A stretch of DNA of 64,000 nt from Sipunculus nudus (lineage: Eukaryota; Annelida; Sipuncula; Golfingiida; Sipunculidae), in contig CM049309.1 of assembly GCA_026874595.1 (NCBI GenBank), positions 26,415,033-26,479,032 of the forward strand, read 5' to 3'. Of this stretch, positions 22,636 to 34,968 are shown piece after piece. The position numbers were made by a program, and so were the translations under genes. Numbering within the stretch: the stretch's first letter is position 1; each line of letters starts with the position of its first letter. Below the pieces are notes generated by a model that worked only from the letters and a program-made list of their open reading frames with translations, made no database searches and was not told the origin of the DNA.

Positions 22636-23317
22636 TTATTTATAGTATTTATATAGCACTAAATCCAGAATAAAGTCCTATGCTAAAGCACTGTACAATA
22701 AAAAGCACTAAAGCTAAAGTAAAATGTACAATATCATGCAAAGTAAGATTGATAAAAATCAGTGAATGTAAGAGTTTGATTATAGTATGATTTAAATAAA
22801 TGTGGTTTTAAATGTGATTTAAAAGTAACTCAAAGAATTGTCATTGTTTACAATGTCAGGTAAACTGTTCCACAGAGCCACAGAGGCAGTATTTTGAATA
22901 CGCTGTAATCTACTGGTGAGAGTACCTGGCACTCCATACAGTAACACATTTCCATAGTCTAATCTGGAAGTGACAAGTGCATTTATAAGTGTCTTCAGGA
23001 CCATTTAAACTTTTCCAATATTTGGTAAATAGAAGTAGCATGATTTTGAAATTGCATTTATTTGCATCTCCATAGAAAATGAGTGTCCCAGTAGACCCGG
23101 AGGTTCTGGACAGTCACGGATGGAGGTACATGAGAACCCATCTAAATTGAGGCTCATATTGGGTACATGCCTTTCGATGTTAAAACAATGAGTTAAGTTT
23201 TATTTGCTTTTAATTTGAGTTTATTACATGTCATCCACCTAATATCACAGATGTAGGATTCAAGTGATCCTAGCAAATCTGACAGACAAGTAAATATGGG
23301 TGTCATCAGCATAACAA

Positions 23318-25476
23318 TCTATATATTAATCGCGTAAGGCGATTTTTGTGATTTTCCGTATCTCCTCTGATACCGCCGTACGTATTGACGTGATTTTCGA
23401 CATATATATGCTCTGGGTTTGTCCAAAGAGATTCCGCCCCCTTTTATTTGCAATATTTGCTTATTACCTCGATAATTAATAATTTTAATATTTGCTTCCC
23501 CACGGGCGCCTCTTTTCTTTGTGTCTTCGGGCCTGGTAACACAATGGCCACAGAGTGTTTGATGGCGGGACAGAGTTTTTCTCCGGGGGCCCTATCTGGG
23601 CTTTTCTTAAATTTGCGGTGACCGGCCCGAAATAATCCCCATTGGTGATCCCTTCTCAAAAGGCGACAACTGCGAAGCGAAAAGGTCTATTGTGCACAAG
23701 GAGATCTCGCGTGAGGAAAATGCTCAAAAGGGGGATCTTTCAAAGAATGAAAATTTTCCGAGCGGTAGTGAAAGCAGGGTAGTGTGTAAAACCCGAACCC
23801 CACGGTCCCCGGACCCCATAAACCTATTTCCTCATTTTCCATTATTTATACCGATAAAACACCACTATTGTTGATGTTAGGACAGAGCAAAGTCCCTAAA
23901 TGTTGCACATTTGTAAATGACCGATTCACTGAAAGATGTATAATTACAAAAATATTTCGATGAAGACGGATCTCATTTACTTGAATTTGCCGACTGTTCA
24001 ATTTTAACGGACCCCAGCTCATATTTTTATTTATGACTAAAAGAGGACAAAAATAGCACTCATGTCACACACTAAATATAATATTTGTTATTTTAAATGA
24101 AAATATAATAGTGCGGACACAGTGGGGGAGATTTAATTTGAAGTGCACTAACAGTTGAGCTGACCTGAGACTGATATATCAGAGCACTTTCACATAACAA
24201 CAGGTTTCGTGCTCCGTTCATAACAACCATGCAATTTTAAAGTTGGCAATAATATAAATACCGAAAGGAATTGTTGATTACTTGCATTTCAAGCAACTAC
24301 AGGTTCCAAAATAATGATTTTGTAAATGTTTTAAATTATAATACTTTTTAAAACGCTACGCAAATGAAATAAATAGCAGATATAAAATTATGAATAAAAA
24401 CTGAGACAGAAATGTAAAAATACAGATGCAAACACAATAATAAATCACATATGTGTCATGGCTAAACATGATGTCAAATACATGTATGTACTAAAGAAAT
24501 GGAAAAACAACGAGAAAACGGGGTCCGTGTAATCCGTGATGTCCATGCCCCAGGGTCCATAAGTGTTTTTTTTTTTCAAATTTTGTTGCAAAACAGACTA
24601 TTTTTTTATGTTTAACCAAACATAATATAAAATATGTCTTTAGATACGATTATGCTAAAATATCTGGACAAATTACCATGAGAGTTTAAGAATTACAAAT
24701 TTTTCTTGGGTTCCGGGAACCGGAGTGGGATCCGGGTTTAACACACTGCCTGAGCGCAGTGACTGCCTCACTGGAAAACATTAGCTCAGCTTTCAAACAG
24801 AAAGAAGTTCGTGATATTTAAAAATATAAACAGCCATTAAATGTACCACATAATATAATGCTACCACGAACTTTTGCGCAGCGGGATTGCCCGATCATGT
24901 GAATGCTCAGTTTTTGTGCGTTATAACCGGAATGCAATTATTGAGATCACATCTCAGCGCTGTACTGTACTACCATGCAAGATAACAGGTTCCTTTACTG
25001 GCGGATTAACGGGCGCGGAGTGCAACTTTTAATGGCGATGTTCAGCATAATATATATTTTCATATAAATATGATTTTATTTAACATATCAAATTCTTCGA
25101 AAATTCTCCGGCAATCCTCTCGGCTTCAATTAGACTTTTATGCATAACACCATGCATATAATGGATCTATATATTAATAGCGTAACGCGATTTGTGAGAA
25201 TTTACATGTCTCCTCTGACACTACGGTTTGCCGTGATTTTTGACATACATATGCTCTGGGTTTGTCCGAAGACATTCCACCATTCGGACAAGAACGTATT
25301 CGTCCAGGTCATTCAGACTCCGACACAAGGTTAACTCAGAGACAGAGCACTTATACCAAATGTCGGATTCAAAGAGACAGTAACATTGTACACCCAAGAC
25401 ATGAAACTATGACAGACTATTTGACATCAGAACTAAATGCTCGCCCAAATCCGTGCGTAGCACGGGTAATTGCTAG
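23318..25476 (+). mobile_element. Canonical Helitron, non-autonomous, inserted in the LINE
   Basis: The 5' end is TCTATATATTAAT with an A before it. The 3' end is the hairpin CCGTGC-GTA-GCACGG, then GTAATTGCTAG, followed by T. TC start, hairpin, CTAG end and A|T target are the textbook Helitron signature. LINE reverse-transcriptase sequence resumes directly on both sides, confirming the boundaries. A second TCTATATATTAAT start lies at 25166, 311 bp from the end. The interior (about 1.8 kb between the starts) is richer in CG than its surroundings around 23500-23860. It encodes no Rep/helicase that I can recognise, so it may be captured sequence. Confidence 0.85.
25166..25476 (+). mobile_element. 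Internal 311-bp Helitron unit with its own 5' end
   Basis: TCTATATATTAATAGCGTAA at 25166 parallels TCTATATATTAATCGCGTAA at 23318, and the ~100 bp after each (CTCCTCTGA, ATGCTCTGGGTTTGTCC) are clearly homologous. It shares the single 3' terminus at 25476 with the outer element. Confidence 0.75.
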
Positions 25477-25860
25477 TGATATTGTATTTTGTGGTAAAGT
25501 ATTATTTTTCCTAATGGCTTTGTATAAATAGTAAATACTATATAATTTAGGACCGAATACTGAGCCTTGTGGTACACTAAATTGCAAAGCCTATTGGTCA
25601 GATGTCACTCCATCAATCACAATGGTCTGGTATCTGCCTTCCAGATAAGAAGATAACCGTGCTAAGGCCGAACCTGATATCCCAATATTTGTTTTAAGAT
25701 GCAAGAGCAAGTCCAAATGGTCAGTTGTGTTGAAAGCAGCAGAAAGGTCCAGCATAATGAGCCAGCAATAGACCCCTTATCCAGTGCCTCAGTTATATCA
25801 TTCTGAACCTTAATTAATGTTAGGTTAATGTTAGGTTAAAATGGCATGCTGGTCAGTTGA

Positions 25861-26419
25861 GTGTCATGACCAATGGGTCACTTATTCTGTTATGGTGACA
25901 TGGTCTTCTAAATTCATGTTCCAATGTGTCAGTGCCTTCTACTACTTCCAACATAGGCATAAACCTTTCATTTGTGGTAAAGAGTTTACAATACAACTTG
26001 TAATTTTCACAGTGGGCCCAGCTTTGGCTGGTAACTGGAGGCTGCTCAATCAAGGACTGTCAAACTTTGTTACCATTTACACCTTTTTTTACACCAGTTT
26101 TATGAGTTGAAAATATGAACCATAATTGGAGTATTTAACAAATTAATGAGTACATCAGTGATTTATTTCTTTTATGCTACCTTAAACATTGAAATAAAGA
26201 CAGTTGTTTCAATAAAATGTTATTCATAAATATTTTTCAATACAAAATATAAGTTGACTGTTCATGTAAATCAATTTGTCATACCCATTTGCTTACTTAA
26301 ACAGCAGTTCTAAAAATATCAGTGGCTGCCAGGGGTGCTCTGCACACTGAGGAACCCACTTCCATGCAATACCAGGAGATAGCCGCCGGCCTTCCAGGCA
26401 TAAACCTGCTTTTGCTCAT
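25861..26419. other. Unassigned intron 3 sequence
   Basis: No gene or repeat recognised. Frames of 89 and 66 codons on opposite strands are short and have no recognisable features. Confidence 0.4.
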
Positions 26420-28480
26420 TAGTCCCCTGCTGTAGACAGGCGGATGACTAAAATGGTCCCTGTCTATCTGTCAGATGGGCCTCCATACCCTTCTGTAGAG
26501 AGGATGATGACTAACATTAGTCCCCTGTTGTAGAAGGGTGGATGCCTAACATTAGTCCCCTGCTGTAGAGGAACGGATGACTTAACTGGTCCCTGTCTCT
26601 CCATCAGATGAACCTCTAACCGCATCCTGTAAAACATTAGTCACCTTCTGTGGAGGGGAGGATGACTAACATTTTATCACCTGCTGTAAAGGGGAGGATG
26701 ACTAACATTAGTCACCTGCTGTAGAGGGGAGGATGATTAACATTAGTCCCCTGCTATGGAGGGGAGGATGACTAACATTAGTCCCCTGCTGTAGAGGGGA
26801 AGATGACTAACATTAGTCCCCTGCTGTGGAGGGGAGGATGAATAACATTATTCACCTGCTGTGGAGAGGAGGATAACTAACATTAGTCACCTGCTGTTGA
26901 GGGGAGGATGACTAACATTAGTCACCTGCTGTAGAGGGGAGGATGACTAACATTAGTCCCCTGCTGTGGAGGGGAGGATGAATAACATTAGTCACCTGCT
27001 GTGTAGAGGAGGATGACTAACATTAGTCCCCTGCTGTGGAGGGGAGGATGACTAACATTAGTCACCTGCTGTAGAGGGGAGGATGACTAACATTAGTCAC
27101 CTGCTGTGGAGAGGAGGATGACTAACATTAGTCCCCTGTTGTGGAGGGGAGGATGATTAACATTAGTCCCCTGCTGTAGAGGGGAGGATGACTAACATTA
27201 GTCCCCTGCTGTAGAGGGGAAGATGACTAACATTAGTCCCCTGCTGTGGAAGGGAGAATGACTAACATTAGTCACCTGCTGTAGAGGGGAGGATGACTAA
27301 CATTAGTCCCCTGCTGTGGAGGGGAGGATGACTAACATTAGTCACCTGCTGTAGAGGTGAGGATGACTATCATTAGTCCCCTGCTGTGGAGGGGGGGATG
27401 ACTAACATTAGTCCCCTGCTGTAGAGGGGAAGATGACTAACATTATTCACCTGCTGTGGAGGGGAGGATGAATAACATTAGTCACCTGCTGTGGAGAGGA
27501 GGATGACTAACATTAGTCACCTGCTGTGGAGAGGAGGATGACTAACATTAGTCACCTGTTGTAGAGGGGAGGATGACTAACATTAGTCCCCTGCTGTAGA
27601 GGGGAGGATGAGTAACATTAGTCCCCTGCTGTGGAGGGGAGGATGAATAACATTAGTCACCTGCTGTGGAGGGGAGGATGACTAACATTAGTCACCTGCT
27701 GTTGAGGGGAGGATGACTAACATTAGTCCCCTGCTGTGGAAGGGAGGATGACTAACATTAGTCCCCTGCTGTGGAAGGGAGGATGACTAACATTAGTCCC
27801 CTGCTGTGGAGGGAAGGTGACTAACATTAGTCTCCTGCTGTGGAGGGGAGGATGACTAACATTAGTCACCTACTGTGGAGAGGAGGATGACTAATATTAG
27901 TCCCCTGCTATAGAGGGGAGGATGACTAAAATTATTCACCTGCTGTATAGGGGAGAATGACTAACATTAGTCCCCTGCTGTAGAGGGGAAGATGACTAAC
28001 ATTATTCACCTGCAGTATAGGGGAGAATGACTAACATTAGTCCCCTGCTGTAAATGGGAGGATTTACAGCAGAGGAAGATGACTAACATTATTCACCTGC
28101 AGTATAGGGGAGAATGACTAACATTAGTCCCCTGCTGTAGATGGGAGGATGACTAACATTATTCACCTGCTGTATAGGGGAGAATGACTTAAATGGTCCC
28201 TGTCCATCCATCAGATGAACCTCCATCCGCATACTCTGCTGTAGAGGGTAGGAAGATGAATAACATTAGTCACCTGCTGTGGAGGGGAGGATGACTAACA
28301 TTAGTCACCTGCTGTGGAGGGGGGATGACTAACATTAGTCCCCTGCTGTAGAGGGGAAGATGACTAACTTAAGGCCCCTGCTGTACAGAGGAGGATGACT
28401 AACATTAGTCCCCTGCTGTAGAGGGGCCTATGACTAACATTTGTCCCCTGCTGAAGAAGAGCGGATGGCTAAAATGGTCC
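26420..28480 (+). repeat. 35-bp minisatellite, about 55-58 units
   Basis: The unit contains GATGACTAACATTAGTC, then (C/A)CCTGCTGTAGAGGGGAG. The left (26420-26650) and right (28170-28480) ends are irregular, with a longer variant containing GGTCCCTGTCCATCC and CAGATGAACCTCCATCC. Central units differ at a few positions (ACC/CCC, TAGAG/TGGAG). Stops occur frequently, so no product is expected. Confidence 0.95.
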
Positions 28481-28857
28481 CTGTCCATCCGTCAGAAGGG
28501 CCTCCATCCCACCTGTTCATTTACCAAATACCTGTAAAACCCTGGCTGCATTCCTCACCATATTTCACAGGAAGTTTGTTGAATTTACCTTCGAGCTCCT
28601 GAACAAATCCACCAACCATTACCAGATTTTTCACATGACTGACATGTTATAAATACCTGCAGGTGGTGCCAACTTTGTTGAACAACTTTCTGTGATCCAA
28701 AATAGTCTTTTTCCACTTTCGGCCAATAAAAAGGCTTTAACCTTCAAATCTTGAACAAGGATTCTTTTGAATAAATGAACACTATATTGAATGGAATTAC
28801 CGTCTTTATTCCAATATGGCTACCACTAAGGTAAAAAAAAAGTTTGGTTCTAAGGTA
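28481..28857. other. Unassigned intron 3 sequence
   Basis: No coding or repeat feature recognised; it ends at a family A head. Confidence 0.35.
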
Positions 28858-29205
28858 CTTTTAGCTCAGCTGACTATTAAGTCATCTGAGCTATAGTCAT
28901 GGTCCTTTGTCCGTCATCCGGCCGTCCTTTCGGCTGTCTGTTAACAGGGAACGTTTTGAAAAAGTTAGACCTATGAATCTAAAATTTGACATAGCCTTAG
29001 ATGTGTCCAAAATCTCATACCATACAATAAATTGGGTTACTATGACTTTGTTCCTTTGAGATATTAAGGAAAAACATACATTTTCCATTAAAAACCCATC
29101 GATACACTTCAAAACTGCATAATACTATTGACCTGATATTGATCATATTTAATATAACCGTTCCTCTATATATTTCCTATTTACATACCAGAAATTAGGT
29201 CAGTA
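28858..29205 (+). mobile_element. Family A element, copy 4 (only the first ~350 bp)
   Basis: The head TTAGCTCAGCTGACTATTAA then GTCATCTGAGCT forms the family hairpin, followed by GTCCGTCATCCGG and the start of the body as far as AGAAATTAGGTCAGTATT. The remainder is missing. Confidence 0.65.
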
Positions 29206-29869
29206 TTCAGGCATCAAAATATTGCATTCCTGCATTCCCAATGAAGCTTACTTTGCAGTTGGGAATGCATGGTTTTGACTCATATTTCCCAATCAGGAAT
29301 GTAGAATTTTCTACTTGACGCTGAGCCTGGGTAACCTTAAAAAAAAGAGAACGTGGAATTTTAATCACTAAGGCACGTGAAATGGGCATATTTTTAATTA
29401 GGCAGTGAACCCAGAAAGCCAGAATTTTAATATTATGTTTAATATTAATTCGCAATGGTGCACTTGCACCCACATTCACTGTCAAATGAGCCGCCCTCCA
29501 TTGCAAACATAGTACCTGTAGCTCACTTGCTTGAACGCAGTGACCCTAACAGGTGTCACCTGTGTTCTGTGATTCGATCCAAAAATGCCATATGCATTGT
29601 TGATCTACATCAGTTAATATTTTGCCATGATACTCCATTCTATCAGGGAAATCCCAGGTCCCCAAATGGCAATGCCTGGAATGGCAGCTGCTATATCATT
29701 CCGTGCACAGAGAATGATTTTGGCGTGATTATTAAGATATTTTATTTCAGATTACGATTAGATGATTATTTGGCTCCATAAAAACTTAGTTCAGGTCTCC
29801 CAAATCTCAAATAATATGCCTCTATTGTTGCACTGTCACATGGTGGACCAACAAAATGATGGTCGCTGT
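29206..29869. other. Unassigned sequence with a possible tRNA-derived SINE head
   Basis: No coding region is recognised; the 99- and 108-codon frames on opposite strands lack features. The only structured part is a tRNA-like segment at 29519-29580. Confidence 0.35.
29519..29580 (+). repeat. Possible tRNA-derived SINE head
   Basis: TAGCTCACTTGCTTGAACGC resembles an RNA polymerase III A box region and TGATTCGATCC a B box (GGTTCGANTCC), about 40 bp apart. The intervening CAGGTGTCACCTG could be an arm. A complete cloverleaf was not obtained, and no second copy was noticed. Confidence 0.3.
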
Positions 29870-31902
29870 TTTTAGCGAATGTGTAAGCTTATGCGATCCT
29901 GTGGCGTCATCCTTTGGCCGTCATCCGTCCATTAACCCATACTATCTCAAAAATGGCAGGAGATAGCATCACCAAATTTTATGGTGATCTATCTCTATCG
30001 GATTTTGCTTATTTTTTTAGCTAATTGCAATTTCTTAGATTTTGTAGGGAAAAAGCTAAATACACTTTAAAAATCTTTTTCTCTGAAACTGTTCAGCCAA
30101 ATTGCCCAGTATTTCACAGAAATGATTCCTGGAACAATCTCCCTCAAATTTTTTCAAATGGTTCAAGTTCAGTGATTTTTGACCAAGTAACAGGAAGTTT
30201 AACTTAGTCATCTGTCCAAAAAAGCATATAAAAATTAATATCTCAGAAATGGCTGGAGCTATCATCACCAAATTTACTGCCTCTGTATGTCAAGAGTCAT
30301 ATTTGAAATTGAGGTAATGGTGGCGCCACCTGCATCGACCATTTCTGTACAGAGGTCATCAGTACATTAATCCATAATTTCTCAGGAAAAGCAGGACCTG
30401 GCATCCCCAAATTTTATGCAAAAATCATCACATATCAAATGTTGTGGGATCCAGTGTTTTGAGGCGCCACCTGCATGGGGCTACTGCTAAAAACCTTTGA
30501 AAATCTTCTTCTCAAAAAATAATTCAGCCAAATGGTTCAATATTTCATAGAATTCATACTAGAGACCAGCTCTCTCAAGTTTGTTCAAATGGTTTTGGTT
30601 TGATGAATTTTGGCCGATTTACAGGAATTTGAAAATTAGTCATTTGGCAAGTAAGCATACTAACATAACACTCTCAGAAACAATAGGAGCTTGGATCACT
30701 TAATTTTGTGCAAATGTTGGTCATGTGACTCATATTTGAAATTGAGATTTTTGTGGCGCCACCTACATTGACCTGTTCTTTTAAGGTCAGAAGCCCTGTA
30801 ATTTTAGCAACTTACAGCTTTAAAATGGTTTATGATGAAACTGTCAAGCTGAATGGTTTCATTTTTTACAAGAATATTCTAGGATTGGGTTTTTAGCTCA
30901 GCTGACTATAAGTCATCTGAGCTATAGTTGTGGTCCATTGTCCGTCGTCCGTCCGTCTGTCCGTCCGTCCATCCGTCTGTCGTGCCGTCCGTCCGTCCGT
31001 CCATAGATGTGGCACGTTTTGAAACCGTAAGACCTAGGAATCCAAAATTCGGCATAGTGTTAGATGTCCCCACCATCACCTACCAAGCCGAAAACTGGGT
31101 CTTTGCGACTTTGTTCCTTTGAGAAATTAAGGAAAAACCTCAATTTTTTATTAAAAACCTATTTTCACACTTCAGGGCTGCCTAATATCAAAACCACTCA
31201 TCTGCTTTTCCTCCTATTTACCATAAATATTCCTCTATATAGTTCCTATGTACATGCCTGAAATTATGTCTGTATTATATAATTTAAGAAAGTTATGGGC
31301 CAGAACATAATGCATTTTGTAAAAAATCAGGAAAGATATTTGATCACTTAACACAAAACTTGTTAAAGCTATGGAATTTTTTCAAGTAATATAACTTTTA
31401 ATTAATCAAAATTAAATTGTATACCCAAAATTAGATCAAAATCTTTTAAATTTTTTAAAATATTAACAAAAATAAAAAATTTGTACCTTAAATTTTACCT
31501 AACTTAGACCATGGCACGTTTTTTTCCTGTAAGTACTGTGGATTTAATTTTCTCAGCATGTTTTTGTTAGCATTTTGTCTGTTAACACCAAAAATTTGAA
31601 ACCAGTTGATCAAAAACTGTAGATTTTATTCAAGTTTACAAGCACCATGTAACATATTGTTTACATCAGGCTAGTGTTATGCAGTTTGCAAGAGCTCTGC
31701 TCCCCAGCTTAAGCTCTCAGTTCCTAAAATTTGGCATACAATTAGATGTCTCCAAAATTCCCTACCATGCCAAGAATTTGGTCACTAGGACTTAATACCG
31801 TTGAGATATTAATGAAAAACTTCATTTTTCAATTAAAAACCCATTGTTACACTTCAATACTGCCTAATATCAAAACCACTGATCTGACTTTAATCATATA
31901 TA

Positions 31903-32176
31903 AGGCCAAACAAAATAAAAGGTATGGTTCTCAGCACCGCCCGCGTCAATTTTTACCCCCCGCATCAAAAATTTTTATTTTGATTTTTATCTTTCAAGAA
32001 GATAAATAATACAATTTATGTAGTGTTTAGCAAAAAATTGGTTATTTTCATGCTTTTTTCTGATTGTATGACATTTTTATCGAAACATCCAAAAAAAGGT
32101 CAAAAATAAAATACCGCCTGCCCGCACTGATTTCTGAAAAAAAATGCCTGAGAACCATACCTTATTTTTTTTTGCC
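31903..32176. mobile_element. MITE with imperfect terminal inverted repeats and a TA target duplication
   Basis: The left end AGGCCAAACAAAATAAAAGG then TATGGTTCTCAG is mirrored by CTGAGAACCATACC then TTATTTTTTTTTGCC at the right. TA flanks both sides, and copies 2 and 7 of family A show the empty site ATATATAATATACAT. TA duplication suggests a Tc1/mariner-type or similar mobilising enzyme; this is inference. Internal CCGCCCGC and CCCGCACTGA segments are also partly inverted. No coding capacity. Confidence 0.75.
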
Positions 32177-32507
32177 TAATATACATGTTTTTCTATACAT
32201 TCTCTGTGCACATGCCAGAAATGATGTCAGTATTGCGTAATTGTTTTAAGTTATGGGCCCAAACATAATGCACTTTGTAAAAAATCAAGAAATATATTTA
32301 CTCCCTTAACAAGAGGCTTGCTGAAGCTAGGTATTTTTTTGTCAGGGATGTAACATTATTTAATCAAGATTCAATTGAATACCCAATATTAGTTCTGAAT
32401 TTTTGAAATTTTATAAGTTATTAGTATAAATATAAAATTAGTACCTTTAATTTTGCCCAACTTTGACCATTTCACTTTTGTTTCATGTGAGCTCAGTTTA
32501 TATAATT

Positions 32508-34968
32508 AGCTCAGCTGACAGTAAGTCATCTGAGCTATAATCGTGGTCCTTTGTCCGTCATCCGTCCGTTAACAGGGCACGTTTTAAAACCGTTGGACCT
32601 ACGAATCCAAAATTCTGCATACCATTAGATGTCCCCAAAATCTCCTACCATACCGAAAATTGGGTTATTAGAACTTTGTTCCTTCGAGATATTAAGGAAA
32701 AACCTCCGTTTTCCATAAAAAAGCAATTGTTACACTTCAAGTCTGCCTAATAACAAAACCACTGATCTGTTTTTGATCATATTTTGTATTCATATTCTTC
32801 CATACATTTTCTGTGCACATACCAAAAATTAGGTCAGTATTGGGTATTATTTTGAAATTATAGGCCCAAATATAATGCAATTTTTTAAAAATCAGGAAAT
32901 ATATTTGCTCACTTAACATGAGAATTGCTGAAGCTGAAGACTTTTTTTTAGGAATATAACTTTATTTAATCAAGATTCAATTGTTTGCCCAAAATTAGAT
33001 CTGAATTTTGCAAATTTTTCAAGTTATTAGCATAAATAAAAAATCAATACCTTAAATTTTGTCCAACTTTGGCAGTGGCACGTTTTTTCCCTGTAAGCAC
33101 TGTTGATTTAATTTTCACAGCATATATACATAAGGATTTAATCTTTAAAAATCTGAAATTTCAAAGAAATTGTTTGAAAAGAGTAGCTTTTATTCAAGTT
33201 TTCATACACCATGTCAAGTGTTATTTACATCTGGCCCACCTAGTACAGCCTTCACTTGCATTATGTCACCCACCCCAGGCAGCTTGCCTTGACCCAGCTT
33301 GGCCACTACTAGCAGGCTTCTCCTCCGCCCTGCACTCAACCCCCCCCCCCCCCAGCTGGTGCATAAATTAGATGAATGTTATAACTTTCTGTATTTTATT
33401 TTATTCTTGGACATGCTACATTTTAGATTTTGTATTGTACCACCAGGGTTACAATGATTAAAGTGCACATTTAATTGTGTCAACAAAGTGATGTATTGCT
33501 ATGAAAGTGTGGATGTTCATCAGATAAGTAATGCTTTACTTCAGAAGAGTAAAACTTCACCAGGTGTAAAATTGACTATTAATTCCAGTTATTAATTATA
33601 GCTGAGATTGTAATTAGCATAATTATATTGTTTGTCCCTCATTCAACCAACAGTGTGTATACTTTATTTGAAAAGATGTTTTTATTTTATCAAATTTACT
33701 GAATTTTTTATTTTATTTCGGTGAATAAAATTAAGCATGTCCTGAAAACTCCAATGTGCAAAACTTTTTAAAAGGGATTCAAGGAATAATTTTGTAGATG
33801 CCATGTTGTGGCATTCTTTTCTATTACATTCAGTTTAAACATTAGATTTAAAAATAATAAAATGTATGTGTATGCATAATATGACCCAATGTGAGCTACA
33901 ATCTGGATATGTAATGATTGCAACTTAGAATTCTAATATTTTAACTTATATTTTCACTTTTATATTACAAATTTATAACACTTGTAAATAAAAAAAAGGA
34001 ATCAGATAAAAACTATTATTGAAAAAAGTGGATATGCTTAAAAAAAATAGGCTTATATATTAACTTAAATGCATTATTCCCTTGAAAGTGAAATGACAGT
34101 ATTAGTCCATTCTGTCCACTTGCCTGTGTATCTGTAAATTTTTCATATGCATCACAGTATCTCAAAACTTTTACTGTTTTTTTTCAGGACAGTCTTGTCA
34201 GAGTATTAGTTTGCAATCATATATTGAGAACTTGACTATAACCAAGTAGGAGGGCCCTTTCCTCTTAGCTTCTCATATGCTTATATAAATATAAAACATT
34301 ACAATAAAATATTTTTCATATTTTGCATTTGCTAAAATTTCAAACTTTTGTCGTGACCCATGGGTCCTTTGTTTATATTCTGGATTCTCAACATCATTGT
34401 TTGGCTAAAACTGAATAAATACCAGACATGGTGCAAATACTTTGCAAATGTATATGAATATGAATGTGAATATGTACTCCATCATAAAATTTCTTGCATA
34501 AGAATGGGTATTCAGGTAAAAATGAAAGTATTTGAATACCAGTGCAAATACTTTCAAAATGTATTCATGAATGCATATATTCTATAATATTATTTTAATA
34601 ATTATTTCAGTTATGTTTTATTTCAAAAATCATATGATTCTCTTATTATTTTTTTAAAAAAATTATATTGGCACAATATTTGTTATTTAATTTTAATAAA
34701 TAGTTAAACTCTTTTATTATATGTGCTGCTTATAAGTTATATGGCCAAGTCAAAATGTGTGACAATAGCACTCCATTTGTTAATAAAATAATTGAAATCA
34801 ATCCTCTTCCCTGTCTCCAAATAAACTATCAAAATCATACATATCTCACCAACAACTCATAATAAAGCTTATATTTATTACCACACAAAACCAGCATATG
34901 CCTCTTTCCCAAATCATATTTTATATCATATATAACAGCTGAGCGCCGTGACCCATGGGTCCCTTGTT
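32508..34968 (+). mobile_element. Family A element, copy 6 (inner, full length)
   Basis: AGCTCAGCTGACAGTAAGTC opens the element, with its hairpin partner ATCTGAGCT. It closes with CAGCTGAGCGCCGTGACCCA, then TGGGTCCCTTGTT. It sits within copy 5 at a run of four T. Internal segments include a C-homopolymer near 33341-33352. An earlier tail-like GTGACCCATGGGTCC near 34353-34368 suggests a composite or older nested end. This copy gives the cleanest definition of family A termini. Confidence 0.8.

Larger units (their letters stand above)
22636..25860 (-). mobile_element. Degenerate L2/CR1-like LINE (reverse transcriptase and 3' end), split by a Helitron
   Basis: On the - strand, 25850-25480 encodes reverse-transcriptase pieces such as TEALDKGSIAG, LDLSAAF, SSYLEGRYQ and VPQGSV. 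After an interruption at 23318-25476, 23317-22800 continues with CYADDTHIYLS (catalytic YADD), then ALVTSRLDYGN, PGTLTSRLQRIQNTAS, and LWNSLPDIVNN, the usual C-terminus of L2/CR1-type proteins. The 3' tail near 22690-22640 has GTGCTATATAAAT, typical of L2-like 3' ends. Stops and frameshifts make it inactive. The 5' part is missing. It lies antisense in LTV1 intron 3. Confidence 0.8.

Noticed and set aside
29519-29580. A functional tRNA gene
   Set aside because: The A and B boxes are only approximate and no full cloverleaf or acceptor stem could be drawn; at most a SINE head.
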